From an uncultured Paracoccaceae bacterium (GTDB taxonomy: Bacteria; Pseudomonadota; Alphaproteobacteria; Rhodobacterales; Rhodobacteraceae): DNA of 9,163 bases. Below, in pieces: positions 1 to 5,870 of the stretch (within the stretch, counting starts at the first letter, position 1; every line of letters starts with the position of its first letter). The notes under the pieces were generated by a model. The model ran no database searches, had not been told where the DNA came from, and saw only the letters and a list, made by a program, of their open reading frames with translations. Location of the stretch: assembly GCA_937927885.1 (NCBI GenBank), contig CALEZJ010000396.1, positions 1 through 9,163 on the forward strand. The letters are read 5' to 3'. The translations under genes and the position numbers were made by a program.

Positions 1-617
1 GCTGGCTGACACGATTGGGGCAGGTCGATCTGGCAGTTCAACTGGCCTATGTGGTGTTTCTGGGCATCGTGGGCGCCCTCATGCTTCAGGAAAGCGTGCG
101 GGCCTGGGCACGCACCCGCAACCCGGCCGCGCCACGGCGCAAACTGCACCAGCACAATTGGGTGCATGCACTGCCCTTGAAAATGAAGTTCCGGGTCTCG
201 GGTCTGTATATCTCTGTGATCCCGCCGATGCTGGTGGGAGCCGGGGTGGGCCTGCTGTCGGCCGTAATGGGTGTTGGCGGCGGCTTCATCATGGTCCCCG
301 CGATGATCTACCTATTGGGCATGCCGACCAAGGTCGTGGTGGGCACGTCGCTGTTCCAGATCATTTTCACCACCGCCTTCACCACGGTGGCGCATGCGGT
401 AACCAGCCATTCTGTGGATATCCTGCTCGCCTCGGTTCTGATCCTGGGCGGTGTTTTTGGCGCGCAACTGGGCACGCAACTGGGCGCGCGACTGCGCGGC
501 GAGCATCTGCGCATCCTGCTGGCACTGCTGGTACTGGCGGTCTGCGCCAAGGTGGCGATGGATCTGCTGATCACCCCGGACGAGGCCTATTCCATTCGCG
601 TCGCAGGTCGGCACTGA
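1..617 (+). CDS. TauE/SafE family permease, C-terminal part (5' truncated)
   Basis: This is the C-terminal 204 codons of an integral inner-membrane permease of the TauE/SafE family (sulfite/organosulfonate or other small-anion export). The reading frame is open through the left edge (first complete codon at 3, reading W-L-T-R-L-G), so the TTG at 15 is not the real start and the N-terminal half lies outside. Visible hydrophobic segments include the stretch after VDLAVQLAYVVFLG, the segment around VGAGVGLLSAVMGVGGGF, VVGTSLFQIIFTTAF, the segment around VLILGGVFGAQLG, and RILLALLVLAVC. The glycine-rich MGVGGGF motif followed by VPAMIYLLG and VVGTSLFQ is the family's second repeat hallmark. The stop TGA overlaps the ATG of the next gene (TGATG at 615-619), so the two are translationally coupled. 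The family is clear; the transported substrate is not, and sulfite is only one possibility. Confidence 0.9.
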   Translation, partial: WLTRLGQVDLAVQLAYVVFLGIVGALMLQESVRAWARTRNPAAPRRKLHQHNWVHALPLKMKFRVSGLYISVIPPMLVGAGVGLLSAVMGVGGGFIMVPAMIYLLGMPTKVVVGTSLFQIIFTTAFTTVAHAVTSHSVDILLASVLILGGVFGAQLGTQLGARLRGEHLRILLALLVLAVCAKVAMDLLITPDEAYSIRVAGRH

Positions 618-1381
618 TGCGGCGGCTGTGGCTGTTGCTGATGGTGCTGCTGGCGTTTCCCGCGCAGGCCAGTGAAATCATCGGCGCACTCAGCCAGAAC
701 CGGGTCAGCCTGACGGCCAGCTTTTCCGGATCCGAGATCCTGATCTTTGGCGCGGTTCGACGCGAGACGCGGCAGGAGGCCACGGACAATCCGTCGGGCC
801 AGGGGTTCGACGTGATCGTGGTGGTCGAAGGACCGCGCCAGAGCGTGACCGTCTGGCGCAAGGAGCGGTGGGGCGGCATCTGGATGAACGTCGCTTCGGC
901 GCGGATGGTGTCGATCCCGTCGTTCTACGCGGTCGCCAGCACCCGCCCGCTCGAGCGCATCCTCTCGCCCGAAGCCGATGCCGAGTTTCGAATCTCGACA
1001 CCACAAGCGATCCGCGCCGATCTGACCTCGGACACAGCCCTGTTCGCCGAGGCCCTGATGCGCATCCGCGAACGCGCCTCGCAATACCTGACGCTGGGTC
1101 GCTATGTGCATGTGGATCGCGACATCCTCTTTCGCACGGTGGTGCAACTGCCCGCCAACCTGACCGAAGGCGCCTATGTGACGAGGATGTATCTGATTGA
1201 AGAGGGCACCGTGGTCAGCCAGTACCGCACGGCGATCTTCGTGCGAAAAGACGGAATTGAACGTTGGCTGCACCAACTGGCCTATGACCAGCCGTTCCTC
1301 TACGGGCTTCTGGCACTGGCCATCGCGCTGGTTGCGGGCTGGGGGGCGGCGGCGCTGGTGCAGGTGATCCGCGAAAGGTAA
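617..1381 (+). CDS. TIGR02186-type (Alph_Pro_TM) exported membrane-anchored protein
   Basis: A 254-residue protein that I recognise as the alphaproteobacterial TIGR02186 / putative transmembrane family, whose function is unknown. Residues 1-18 form a signal peptide (basic MRR, hydrophobic LWLLLMVLLAF, AQA cleavage motif). A largely beta-type periplasmic region follows, including the family-like segment SGSEILIFGAV and a VVVEGP stretch. One transmembrane helix lies near the C-terminus (about residues 229-250, LYGLLALAIALVAGWGAAAL) with a short basic tail, VIRER. The start is the ATG at 617, chosen because the signal peptide begins there and because the TGATG overlap couples it to the permease; the longer upstream frame only shadows the permease. 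The fixed pairing with a TauE/SafE permease suggests an accessory role in the same transport process, which is inference. Confidence 0.88.
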   Translation: MRRLWLLLMVLLAFPAQASEIIGALSQNRVSLTASFSGSEILIFGAVRRETRQEATDNPSGQGFDVIVVVEGPRQSVTVWRKERWGGIWMNVASARMVSIPSFYAVASTRPLERILSPEADAEFRISTPQAIRADLTSDTALFAEALMRIRERASQYLTLGRYVHVDRDILFRTVVQLPANLTEGAYVTRMYLIEEGTVVSQYRTAIFVRKDGIERWLHQLAYDQPFLYGLLALAIALVAGWGAAALVQVIRER

Positions 1382-1396
1382 TCCGGTGGAGCATCG

Positions 1397-1426
1397 TTCG
1401 GGGGCTGACTGCACCCTTCCCCCGAG
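1397..1426 (+). terminator. Stem-loop between convergent genes, possible terminator
   Basis: TTCGGGGG (1397-1404) pairs with CCCCCGAG (1419-1426): seven Watson-Crick pairs plus a terminal G-T wobble, around a 14-nt loop. It sits 15 bases after the stop of the TIGR02186 gene and on the 3' side of the convergent dehydrogenase gene, where a terminator is expected. The sequence after it on the + strand is GGATATTT, only a weak T-rich tract, and on the minus strand there is none. It could be an imperfect intrinsic terminator for the + strand or simply a structured 3' end. Confidence 0.4.
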
Positions 1427-1447
1427 GATATTTCCCGAGCAAAGACC
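1416..1447 (+). repeat. Possible copy of a Rhodobacteraceae 3'-end intergenic motif
   Basis: The segment CCCCCGAGGATATTT, followed after a short spacer by GCAAAGA, resembles a short element (CCCCxGAGxATTT then CAAGA/CAAAGA) that I recall at many gene ends in Rhodobacteraceae genomes. Only one copy is present in this window, so the repeat status comes from memory and not from the sequence. It overlaps the right arm of the stem-loop at 1397-1426. Confidence 0.3.
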
Positions 1448-1454
1448 GAGAGGA

Positions 1455-2192
1455 TCAACCTCGCCCCAGAAAGGGCATGTTGGTGGCCATGATCGTCAGG
1501 AATGGTACATTGGCTCCCGGCGGCTGCGAGGCCATGAAAAGGACGGCCTCCGCGACCTCGGCCACGTCCATCATCGGCTCGGCACGGATTGATCCATCGG
1601 CCTGCGGCACGCCCCTCTCGATGCGCGCCGCCAGTTCGGTCCGGGCATTGCCAATATCGATCTGGCTGGCCGCGATACCAAAGGGGCGCCCGTCAAGGGC
1701 GAGGGTTTTCGTCAGGCCGGTGATCGCATGTTTGGTCGCGGTATAGGCCACTGAACCGGGCCGCGGCGCATGGGCACTGATCGAGCCATTGTTGAGGATG
1801 CGCCCACCCTGAGGCGACTGCTGGCGCATCTGGCGAAAGGCCGCCCGCGCGCACAGGAACATACCGGTCAGGTTCACATCGACCATGGCGCGCCAGTCGG
1901 CGACGGAAACCTCGTCGATCAGCGCACCGGGGATCATCCGGCCGGCGTTGTTGAACAGCGCGTCAATCCGGCCAAACCGCGCGACAACGGCCGCAAAGGC
2001 CGTCGCCACTTGCTCCTCGTCGGTCACGTCGCAGGCCAATGGCAGGGCATTCGGATGGGCGGGCATGTCGTGGATCCGCCGCGCCAACATCGCCACTGAC
2101 CAACCCGCATCGACAAAACGCCGCGCCGTGGCGGCGCCGATCCCCGCGCTGGCACCGGTGATGACGATGGTGCCTTTCGAGGAGAACATCAT
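1455..2192 (-). CDS. SDR family NAD(P)-dependent oxidoreductase
   Basis: A 245-residue classical short-chain dehydrogenase/reductase, the usual length for the class. It has the Rossmann nucleotide-binding motif TGASAGIG (residues 12-19), the adenine-contact D55-V56, the structural NNAG motif (81-84), and the catalytic tetrad N107, S137, Y150 and K154 with the expected S-x12-Y-x3-K spacing (YTATK). It should catalyse NAD(P)-linked oxidation or reduction of an alcohol/ketone in the cytoplasm; the substrate cannot be read from the sequence. The basic residues in LARRI after the second strand leave open NADP preference. The start is the first of two ATGs (2192), preceded by AAGG about 9 bases upstream. 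It starts 1 nt after the stop of the RAM-domain gene, so it is probably co-translated with it as the last gene of a minus-strand cluster. Confidence 0.93.
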   Translation of the reverse strand: MMFSSKGTIVITGASAGIGAATARRFVDAGWSVAMLARRIHDMPAHPNALPLACDVTDEEQVATAFAAVVARFGRIDALFNNAGRMIPGALIDEVSVADWRAMVDVNLTGMFLCARAAFRQMRQQSPQGGRILNNGSISAHAPRPGSVAYTATKHAITGLTKTLALDGRPFGIAASQIDIGNARTELAARIERGVPQADGSIRAEPMMDVAEVAEAVLFMASQPPGANVPFLTIMATNMPFLGRG

Positions 2193-2193
2193 C

Positions 2194-2430
2194 TCAGAAG
2201 GCCTTGAATGTCATCGTGGTCAGTGTGCGTGATATGCCCGGAACGTCAAAGAGACGTTCGCTGAGGTAATGTCCGACATCCTCGCCGGTGGGGATGTAAA
2301 CCTTTGCGATCAGGTCCCAATCGCCCGATGTGGAGAAGAGTTCGGACACGATCTCGCGGTCGTAGATGTCGCGGGCTACCTCGTAGGTCTTGCCGGGGTG
2401 GCAGCGGAACTGGACAAAGACGCAATTCAT
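2194..2430 (-). CDS. Stand-alone Lrp/AsnC ligand-binding (RAM) domain protein
   Basis: A 78-residue protein consisting only of the regulation-of-amino-acid-metabolism (RAM) domain found at the C-terminus of Lrp/AsnC regulators. The pattern is typical: an N-terminal strand MNCVFVQFRC, a helix, the S-T-S-G-D-W-D-L core (about 33-40, the usual G-xx-D-L turn before a strand AKVYIP), a second helix, and the closing VPGISRTLTTMTF strand. There is no helix-turn-helix, so it cannot bind DNA as Lrp does; such proteins may bind small ligands or hetero-oligomerise with full-length regulators. ATG at 2430 is preceded by AAAGG. It lies 53 nt downstream of thpR on the same strand and 1 nt before the SDR gene. 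In the 53-nt gap, TTGAAC spaced 16 nt from CATAGG is a poor promoter candidate. The role is unknown. Confidence 0.85.
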   Translation of the reverse strand: MNCVFVQFRCHPGKTYEVARDIYDREIVSELFSTSGDWDLIAKVYIPTGEDVGHYLSERLFDVPGISRTLTTMTFKAF

Positions 2431-2483
2431 GGCGGACCTTTCGTGTTTTCGCTGGCCAGCCTATGCCGCCGGACGGGCCGGGT

Positions 2484-3017
2484 TCAAGGTGTCAGAGCGT
2501 AGCAGGCCAGCGGATCATAAGCAGGCCCGGACTTCAGCAGCGTCGAGCGGTAGAGGATCAGGGTCTCGGCCACCCAGGGGTCCGAAGTCACTGCCCCCAC
2601 AGCCGCCATCGCGCGCGCCAGCGGCACCGGATCGACGGCACCGCGCCCCAAAGTGACATGCGGCACAAAGCGCCGTGCGGGCAGCCGGATACCGCAACTG
2701 CGCACAGCACGCGCGACCTTTGCCTGGAGCGCGATCAGCCGCGGTTCGGGGGCAATGAGGACATGAACATTGTCTGGCGTCGCGCCGCCAAAGGTTCCGA
2801 GGCCCGCCAGCCGCAGCACGGGCGCAGGCAGGCGTAGCATGTCGAGGCCAAGGTGCAGGTCCTGCAGAACGGGCTCGGGCTGCGCATCGAGAAAGGCCAG
2901 CGTGATGTGAAAGGCCTCTGCATCGACCGGGCGCGGCAACGGCAGACGATGTTGCACCAAAGCAAGCCTGTCGCGCAGGGGGTCGGGCAGCGGCAGGGCG
3001 AGAAAGGCACGGATCAT
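2484..3017 (-). CDS. thpR: RNA 2',3'-cyclic phosphodiesterase (2'-5' RNA ligase family)
   Basis: A 177-residue member of the 2H phosphoesterase superfamily (LigT/ThpR), close to the usual length of 175-190. Both catalytic HxTx motifs are present: HITL at residues 37-40 and HVTL at 120-123, the second inside the conserved context RRFVPHVTLGR. The N-terminal IRAFLALPLP is the family's first strand. Known members open 2',3'-cyclic phosphate ends of RNA to 2'-phosphate and can form or cleave 2'-5' RNA linkages in vitro; the physiological role is unsettled. The ATG at 3017 has no good Shine-Dalgarno sequence before it. It is the first gene of a minus-strand cluster (thpR, RAM protein, SDR) and is divergent from the DUF6455 gene, sharing a 104-nt intergenic region that contains an FNR-type box 22 nt from this start. 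Confidence 0.9.
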   Translation of the reverse strand: MIRAFLALPLPDPLRDRLALVQHRLPLPRPVDAEAFHITLAFLDAQPEPVLQDLHLGLDMLRLPAPVLRLAGLGTFGGATPDNVHVLIAPEPRLIALQAKVARAVRSCGIRLPARRFVPHVTLGRGAVDPVPLARAMAAVGAVTSDPWVAETLILYRSTLLKSGPAYDPLACYALTP

Positions 3018-3038
3018 GCCAATGGGCTAGCCAGCGGT

Positions 3039-3052
3039 TTGCGCCAGATCAA
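3039..3052 (+). promoter_or_regulatory. FNR/Crp-family (FnrL/Dnr-like) binding site
   Basis: TTGCG-CCAG-ATCAA matches the FNR-type box TTGAT-N4-ATCAA with a perfect right half and TTG kept in the left half; this form is common for FnrL and Dnr sites in Rhodobacteraceae. Its centre is at 3045.5. A class II site (centre at -41.5) would place a transcription start at about 3087, and a -10-like CAATAT lies at 3074-3079, where it should. This predicts activation of the DUF6455 gene at low oxygen, and possibly repression of thpR, whose start codon is 22 nt away. The regulator itself is not in the window. Confidence 0.6.
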
Positions 3053-3073
3053 GGTCTGTATTTCCCGACAGCG

Positions 3074-3079
3074 CAATAT
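3074..3079 (+). promoter_or_regulatory. Candidate -10 element for the DUF6455 gene
   Basis: CAATAT has three of six matches to TATAAT. It is reported only because its position fits a start at about 3087, which is what a class II activator bound at 3039-3052 would give. The predicted 5' leader is about 35 nt. No separate -35 element is needed for such a promoter. Confidence 0.35.
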
Positions 3080-3108
3080 GAACGCAGGGGCGTGGCTTGG
3101 CAAACTCT

Positions 3109-3113
3109 GGAGG
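3109..3113 (+). promoter_or_regulatory. Ribosome binding site that fixes the DUF6455 start
   Basis: GGAGG with an 8-nt spacer precedes the ATG at 3122. It argues against the longer frame that opens with GTG at 3092, which would place this Shine-Dalgarno sequence inside the coding region. Confidence 0.75.
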
Positions 3114-3121
3114 ATGCTGCG

Positions 3122-3472
3122 ATGATGATCGAACGTTTCCGCGAATTGTTCCGGCGCAGCCGGGACCAGCACGAATTGATGGGCCTGAGTGACCGCGAAC
3201 TTGCCGACCTTGGCGTGACGCGCGCGCAGGCACTGGAACTGGCCCACCTGCCCGAAGACGTGCCGGGCCGGGTGCAAGCGATGGGCCGCATCTTTGGCCT
3301 GTCCGAGGCCGAATTGGCCGACAACCGCGATCTGTGGCACGAACTGTTGCAGAGCTGCCGTCATTGCACGCACCTGCCGCAATGCGCGCGGTTCCTTGCC
3401 TCGGGCGAGGGCACGCCGGAACAGGCCGGGTTCTGCCCGAACCACGACGAATTCGCCGCATTGGCGGGCTGA
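3122..3472 (+). CDS. DUF6455 family protein with DUF1127-like N-terminus and four cysteines
   Basis: A 116-residue cytoplasmic protein of unknown function that I assign to DUF6455. Residues 14-36 (RDQHELMGLSDRELADLGVT and following) closely resemble the DUF1127/YjiS-type motif L-x-LSDRELADIG-[LV]-[ST]-R. The C-terminal half carries C79-x2-C82-x5-C88 and, after 16 residues, C105 in the context FCPNHDEF; such a four-cysteine set could bind zinc or an iron-sulfur cluster, though this is inference. The ATG at 3122 is chosen because GGAGG lies 8 nt upstream; an ATG follows immediately at 3125. An FNR-type box and a fitting -10 sequence lie upstream, so the gene may respond to oxygen limitation. 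It converges on the helicase gene with only 3 nt between the stops and no terminator. Confidence 0.82.
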   Translation: MMIERFRELFRRSRDQHELMGLSDRELADLGVTRAQALELAHLPEDVPGRVQAMGRIFGLSEAELADNRDLWHELLQSCRHCTHLPQCARFLASGEGTPEQAGFCPNHDEFAALAG

Positions 3473-3475
3473 TCG

Positions 3476-5023
3476 CTAGTCGCCTTCGTTGGCCACCAGC
3501 GTCAAAGGTGCAGGGGTGCCGCCCAGGTCGTCGATCCTGAGCGGGCCCGAAGGCCGCGCCAGCCGGTTGCGCACGACCCAGTGCAGCCTGTGCTCGGCCC
3601 GGGTGATGGCGACATAGGCGAGGCGCTTCCACAAGGGGACACCCGCCTCGCTGCGTCCGGCGGCACTGGCCGCGTAAAGATCGGGAGCAAAGACCTGCAC
3701 TGCGGGCCACTGACTGCCCTGCGCCTTGTGGATCGTTACCGCCGCCCCGTGCAGAAAGGCCGCCCCCATGTGGGCAGCATAGGGGATGAAGGGCTCTTCC
3801 TCGCCCTCTTTCTCGATCTTGATGATCGAAGCGGCCGAGACCTGCGGTTCCTCGGCACCGAAAACGTGCAGGCGCGAAAAGCCTGGGCGCTTTCCAGGAC
3901 CCAGATAGACGCATTGCGCGCCCTTGATGAGGCCGCGCGCCTCCAGATCGATGCGCTTCTTTCGGTGTTTCAGTGGCAGTTCAAGCCCGTCGCAGATCAG
4001 CGGTTCCCCGGGCAGCAGTTCTGAATCCGGCGCCTCGAAGGCGGCACGGAAGGCGTGGATCAGGCGGATGCGGGTGACATTGCGCCAGACCAGAACTGGG
4101 CTGCGCGCCATCAGATCGCTTTCCACCCGCTGCGCCCAGACCACGCGGTCATCGCGGCGCGCGGCGTCTTCGATAAGGCGCTCGAAGTCCTCGAAGCCCA
4201 GCGCGGGATCGGCCAGCGCATGGGCCAGTTCCAGGATCGGATTGTCCTGCGTCTGGCGGTGGATGCGGTGCAGTTCCAGCTTTTGCGCCTTTGGCAGGGT
4301 GTCGAACACCATCTCGCCCGACTGCCCCACTGGCGCCAACTGTGCCGGATCGCCGAACAGCACCAGCGTCTGAAAGATTTCCGACAAATCCTCCATCTGA
4401 CGCGCGTCCAGCATCGAGGATTCGTCGACAAATCCGACATCAAGCGGGTCTTCGCGCCGCTTCCAGCCCTTGATGAAATCCGACCCGCGCAGCCCAGCCG
4501 CCGCCAGCGCGCCAGGGATGGATTTGACGCTGTCGTAAAACGCCTTGGCGCGGTCCAGCGCGGTGTCGCTCAGGGCCTCGGTCGCCGGGCGCTCGCCCGA
4601 CCCCTCCAGCCATTCGGCGATCTTCTCGTATTCGGGGTCGTAGACCGGGGTATAGAGGATGCGGTGGATCGTCGTCGCCGGCACGCCCCGGTTTCGCAGC
4701 ACCGAGGCCGCCTTGTTCGTCGGCGCCAGAATGGCCAGTGTGCGGCGTTCCTTGCGACGCTTGCCTTCATAGTCACCGCTGACGCATTCCACCCCGGCGG
4801 CGACCAGCGCCTTGGTCAGTTGCGCCAGCAGCATCGTCTTTCCGGACCCTGCCTTGCCCAGCACCGCCAGAACCGTACTGTCGGCCTCGGGATCAGGGGG
4901 GGCAAGTGTTTCGTCAGCAAGGTCGATCCCGGCCTTGGCCAACTGATCGGCCAGACGGTCCCAGGCGACAGCCTGATCGTCGGAAAATGTCAGCGAAGAC
5001 GAAGGCTGTGCAGGGGCGTTCAT
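3476..5023 (-). CDS. RecD/Dda-like SF1 DNA helicase (AAA family ATPase)
   Basis: A 515-residue superfamily 1B helicase resembling phage Dda and the helicase core of RecD2, predicted to unwind DNA 5'-3' with ATP. Motifs in order: Walker A GKAGSGKT (56-63), motif Ia APTNKAA (100-106), motif II VDESSM (199-204), motif III FGDPAQLAPVG (223-233), HRIHRQ (252-257), motif V TIHKAQGSQW (430-439) and motif VI YVAITRAEHRL (470-480). All the key residues for ATP hydrolysis are present. It lacks the long N-terminal region of full RecD2 and has no RecB/RecC partner nearby, so it is not the RecBCD subunit. The ATG at 5023 has only a weak GGGG-type ribosome site. It starts 31 nt after the stop of the exported hydrolase on the same strand, so it may be read from that gene's transcript. 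Confidence 0.9.
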   Translation of the reverse strand: MNAPAQPSSSLTFSDDQAVAWDRLADQLAKAGIDLADETLAPPDPEADSTVLAVLGKAGSGKTMLLAQLTKALVAAGVECVSGDYEGKRRKERRTLAILAPTNKAASVLRNRGVPATTIHRILYTPVYDPEYEKIAEWLEGSGERPATEALSDTALDRAKAFYDSVKSIPGALAAAGLRGSDFIKGWKRREDPLDVGFVDESSMLDARQMEDLSEIFQTLVLFGDPAQLAPVGQSGEMVFDTLPKAQKLELHRIHRQTQDNPILELAHALADPALGFEDFERLIEDAARRDDRVVWAQRVESDLMARSPVLVWRNVTRIRLIHAFRAAFEAPDSELLPGEPLICDGLELPLKHRKKRIDLEARGLIKGAQCVYLGPGKRPGFSRLHVFGAEEPQVSAASIIKIEKEGEEEPFIPYAAHMGAAFLHGAAVTIHKAQGSQWPAVQVFAPDLYAASAAGRSEAGVPLWKRLAYVAITRAEHRLHWVVRNRLARPSGPLRIDDLGGTPAPLTLVANEGD

Positions 5024-5054
5024 GGCCCCGTCTTAGGGCATGGCGGGCGAACGC

Positions 5055-5798
5055 TCAATGCCAGGGGCGCGACAGCTTGCGCAAGGCAGCACCAAAGGTG
5101 ATGCCGTGGTCAAAAACCCCATTGCGCAGATATTCCAGAACCTCGGCCATGACGATCGGGTTCATCATGATCAGCGAATGCGACGTTGACACCACGATGT
5201 GGTCGCGCATCCCGGCAACACGGGTGCTTTGCACCGAGACCGTGCCATCCGATGGCCCCCGGATCACCACCGCGCCGACCGGGTTCAGGACGATATCGCC
5301 CGCGATCACTCCGAGGTCGAAATCCACCGGCGGCAACAGGTTCGGAACCGAGGCCGGGTCCGTGCCCAACTGGTTTGTTGCCGGGCCGTTCAGCCATTCC
5401 GCGGCATCGCGCAGGAACTGCATCTCGCCGAGGGTGTCGACAATCTCGGATCCGTGGTTGGGCGGGGCAAGCATCACCACGCGTCCCAGATTGGGTGGAT
5501 GCCCCTGCGCCAGCCAGGCACGCACCAGAATGCCCCCCAGCGAATGGGTGACAAGGTGCATCCTCTGCGCGCCACACTCCGCTGCCGAGGTTTCGACATG
5601 CCGCACCAGATCCCCGATCGGCGCGGATTCCGAGGGGTAACTGCGATTCACGACCGTGTAGCCGTGGAACTCCAGCACCTCCTGCAGCACGCGCATCGAG
5701 TTCTCGGTGCGCGACAGGCCATGCAGCAGGACCACGCAATCGGCGCGGGCCGCAGACGCAGCAAGCATCAGGGTCAGGGCGAGGAGGATCGAACGCAT
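5055..5798 (-). CDS. Exported alpha/beta hydrolase (lipase/esterase-like)
   Basis: A 247-residue serine hydrolase with a signal peptide (residues 1-19: MRSILLALTLMLAASAARA, AxA cleavage), so the mature enzyme should be periplasmic or secreted. The oxyanion-hole motif LLHGL is at 24-28, the nucleophile elbow THSLGG at 84-89 (S86), the likely acid D184 in GPSDGTVSV, and the catalytic H207 in STSHSLIM. APPNHGSE (111-118) is typical of lipases of the triacylglycerol lipase / PGAP1-like type. C21 and C75 could form a disulfide. The ATG at 5798 is chosen because it begins the signal peptide; the open frame runs upstream to 6128 only as an antisense shadow of the Nudix gene. The natural ester substrate is unknown. 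It is divergent from the Nudix gene and upstream of the helicase gene. Confidence 0.9.
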   Translation of the reverse strand: MRSILLALTLMLAASAARADCVVLLHGLSRTENSMRVLQEVLEFHGYTVVNRSYPSESAPIGDLVRHVETSAAECGAQRMHLVTHSLGGILVRAWLAQGHPPNLGRVVMLAPPNHGSEIVDTLGEMQFLRDAAEWLNGPATNQLGTDPASVPNLLPPVDFDLGVIAGDIVLNPVGAVVIRGPSDGTVSVQSTRVAGMRDHIVVSTSHSLIMMNPIVMAEVLEYLRNGVFDHGITFGAALRKLSRPWH

Positions 5799-5804
5799 GG
5801 TCGC

Positions 5805-5833
5805 AGTATAGGCATGGCGCGGCGCAGACAGAA
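5805..5833 (-). promoter_or_regulatory. Candidate promoter for the hydrolase, possibly leaderless
   Basis: On the minus strand TATACT (5810-5805, five of six matches to TATAAT) ends 6 nt before the ATG at 5798, which would place the transcription start at or next to the A of the start codon. The -35 region 17 nt upstream (TTCTGT, 5833-5828) is weak. No Shine-Dalgarno sequence precedes the ATG, consistent with a leaderless message, but the promoter is predicted from a single hexamer. Confidence 0.4.
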
Positions 5834-5870
5834 GCGCCAGAATGCACCCGCATCGACAGGAGAGCACACG

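Noticed and set aside
587..1414. 275-codon open frame on the minus strand
   Set aside because: Antisense shadow of the TIGR02186 gene with no recognisable motif and an H/R/Q-rich composition.
2451..2460. Perfect 10-bp palindrome GCTGGCCAGC between thpR and the RAM gene
   Set aside because: Short, GC-rich and close to what chance gives in this DNA; no loop for a hairpin and no known operator match.
3027..3914. 295-codon open frame on the minus strand
   Set aside because: Crosses the DUF6455 gene, the helicase 3' end and the FNR-box region in the wrong frame; R/G/P-rich without motifs.
4055..5101. 348-codon open frame on the + strand
   Set aside because: Antisense shadow of the helicase, which has all SF1 motifs in order.
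5199..5870. Upstream extension of the Nudix reading frame
   Set aside because: The extension is antisense to the hydrolase; AGGAGA just before ATG 5871 and the start of Nudix homology fix the shorter form.
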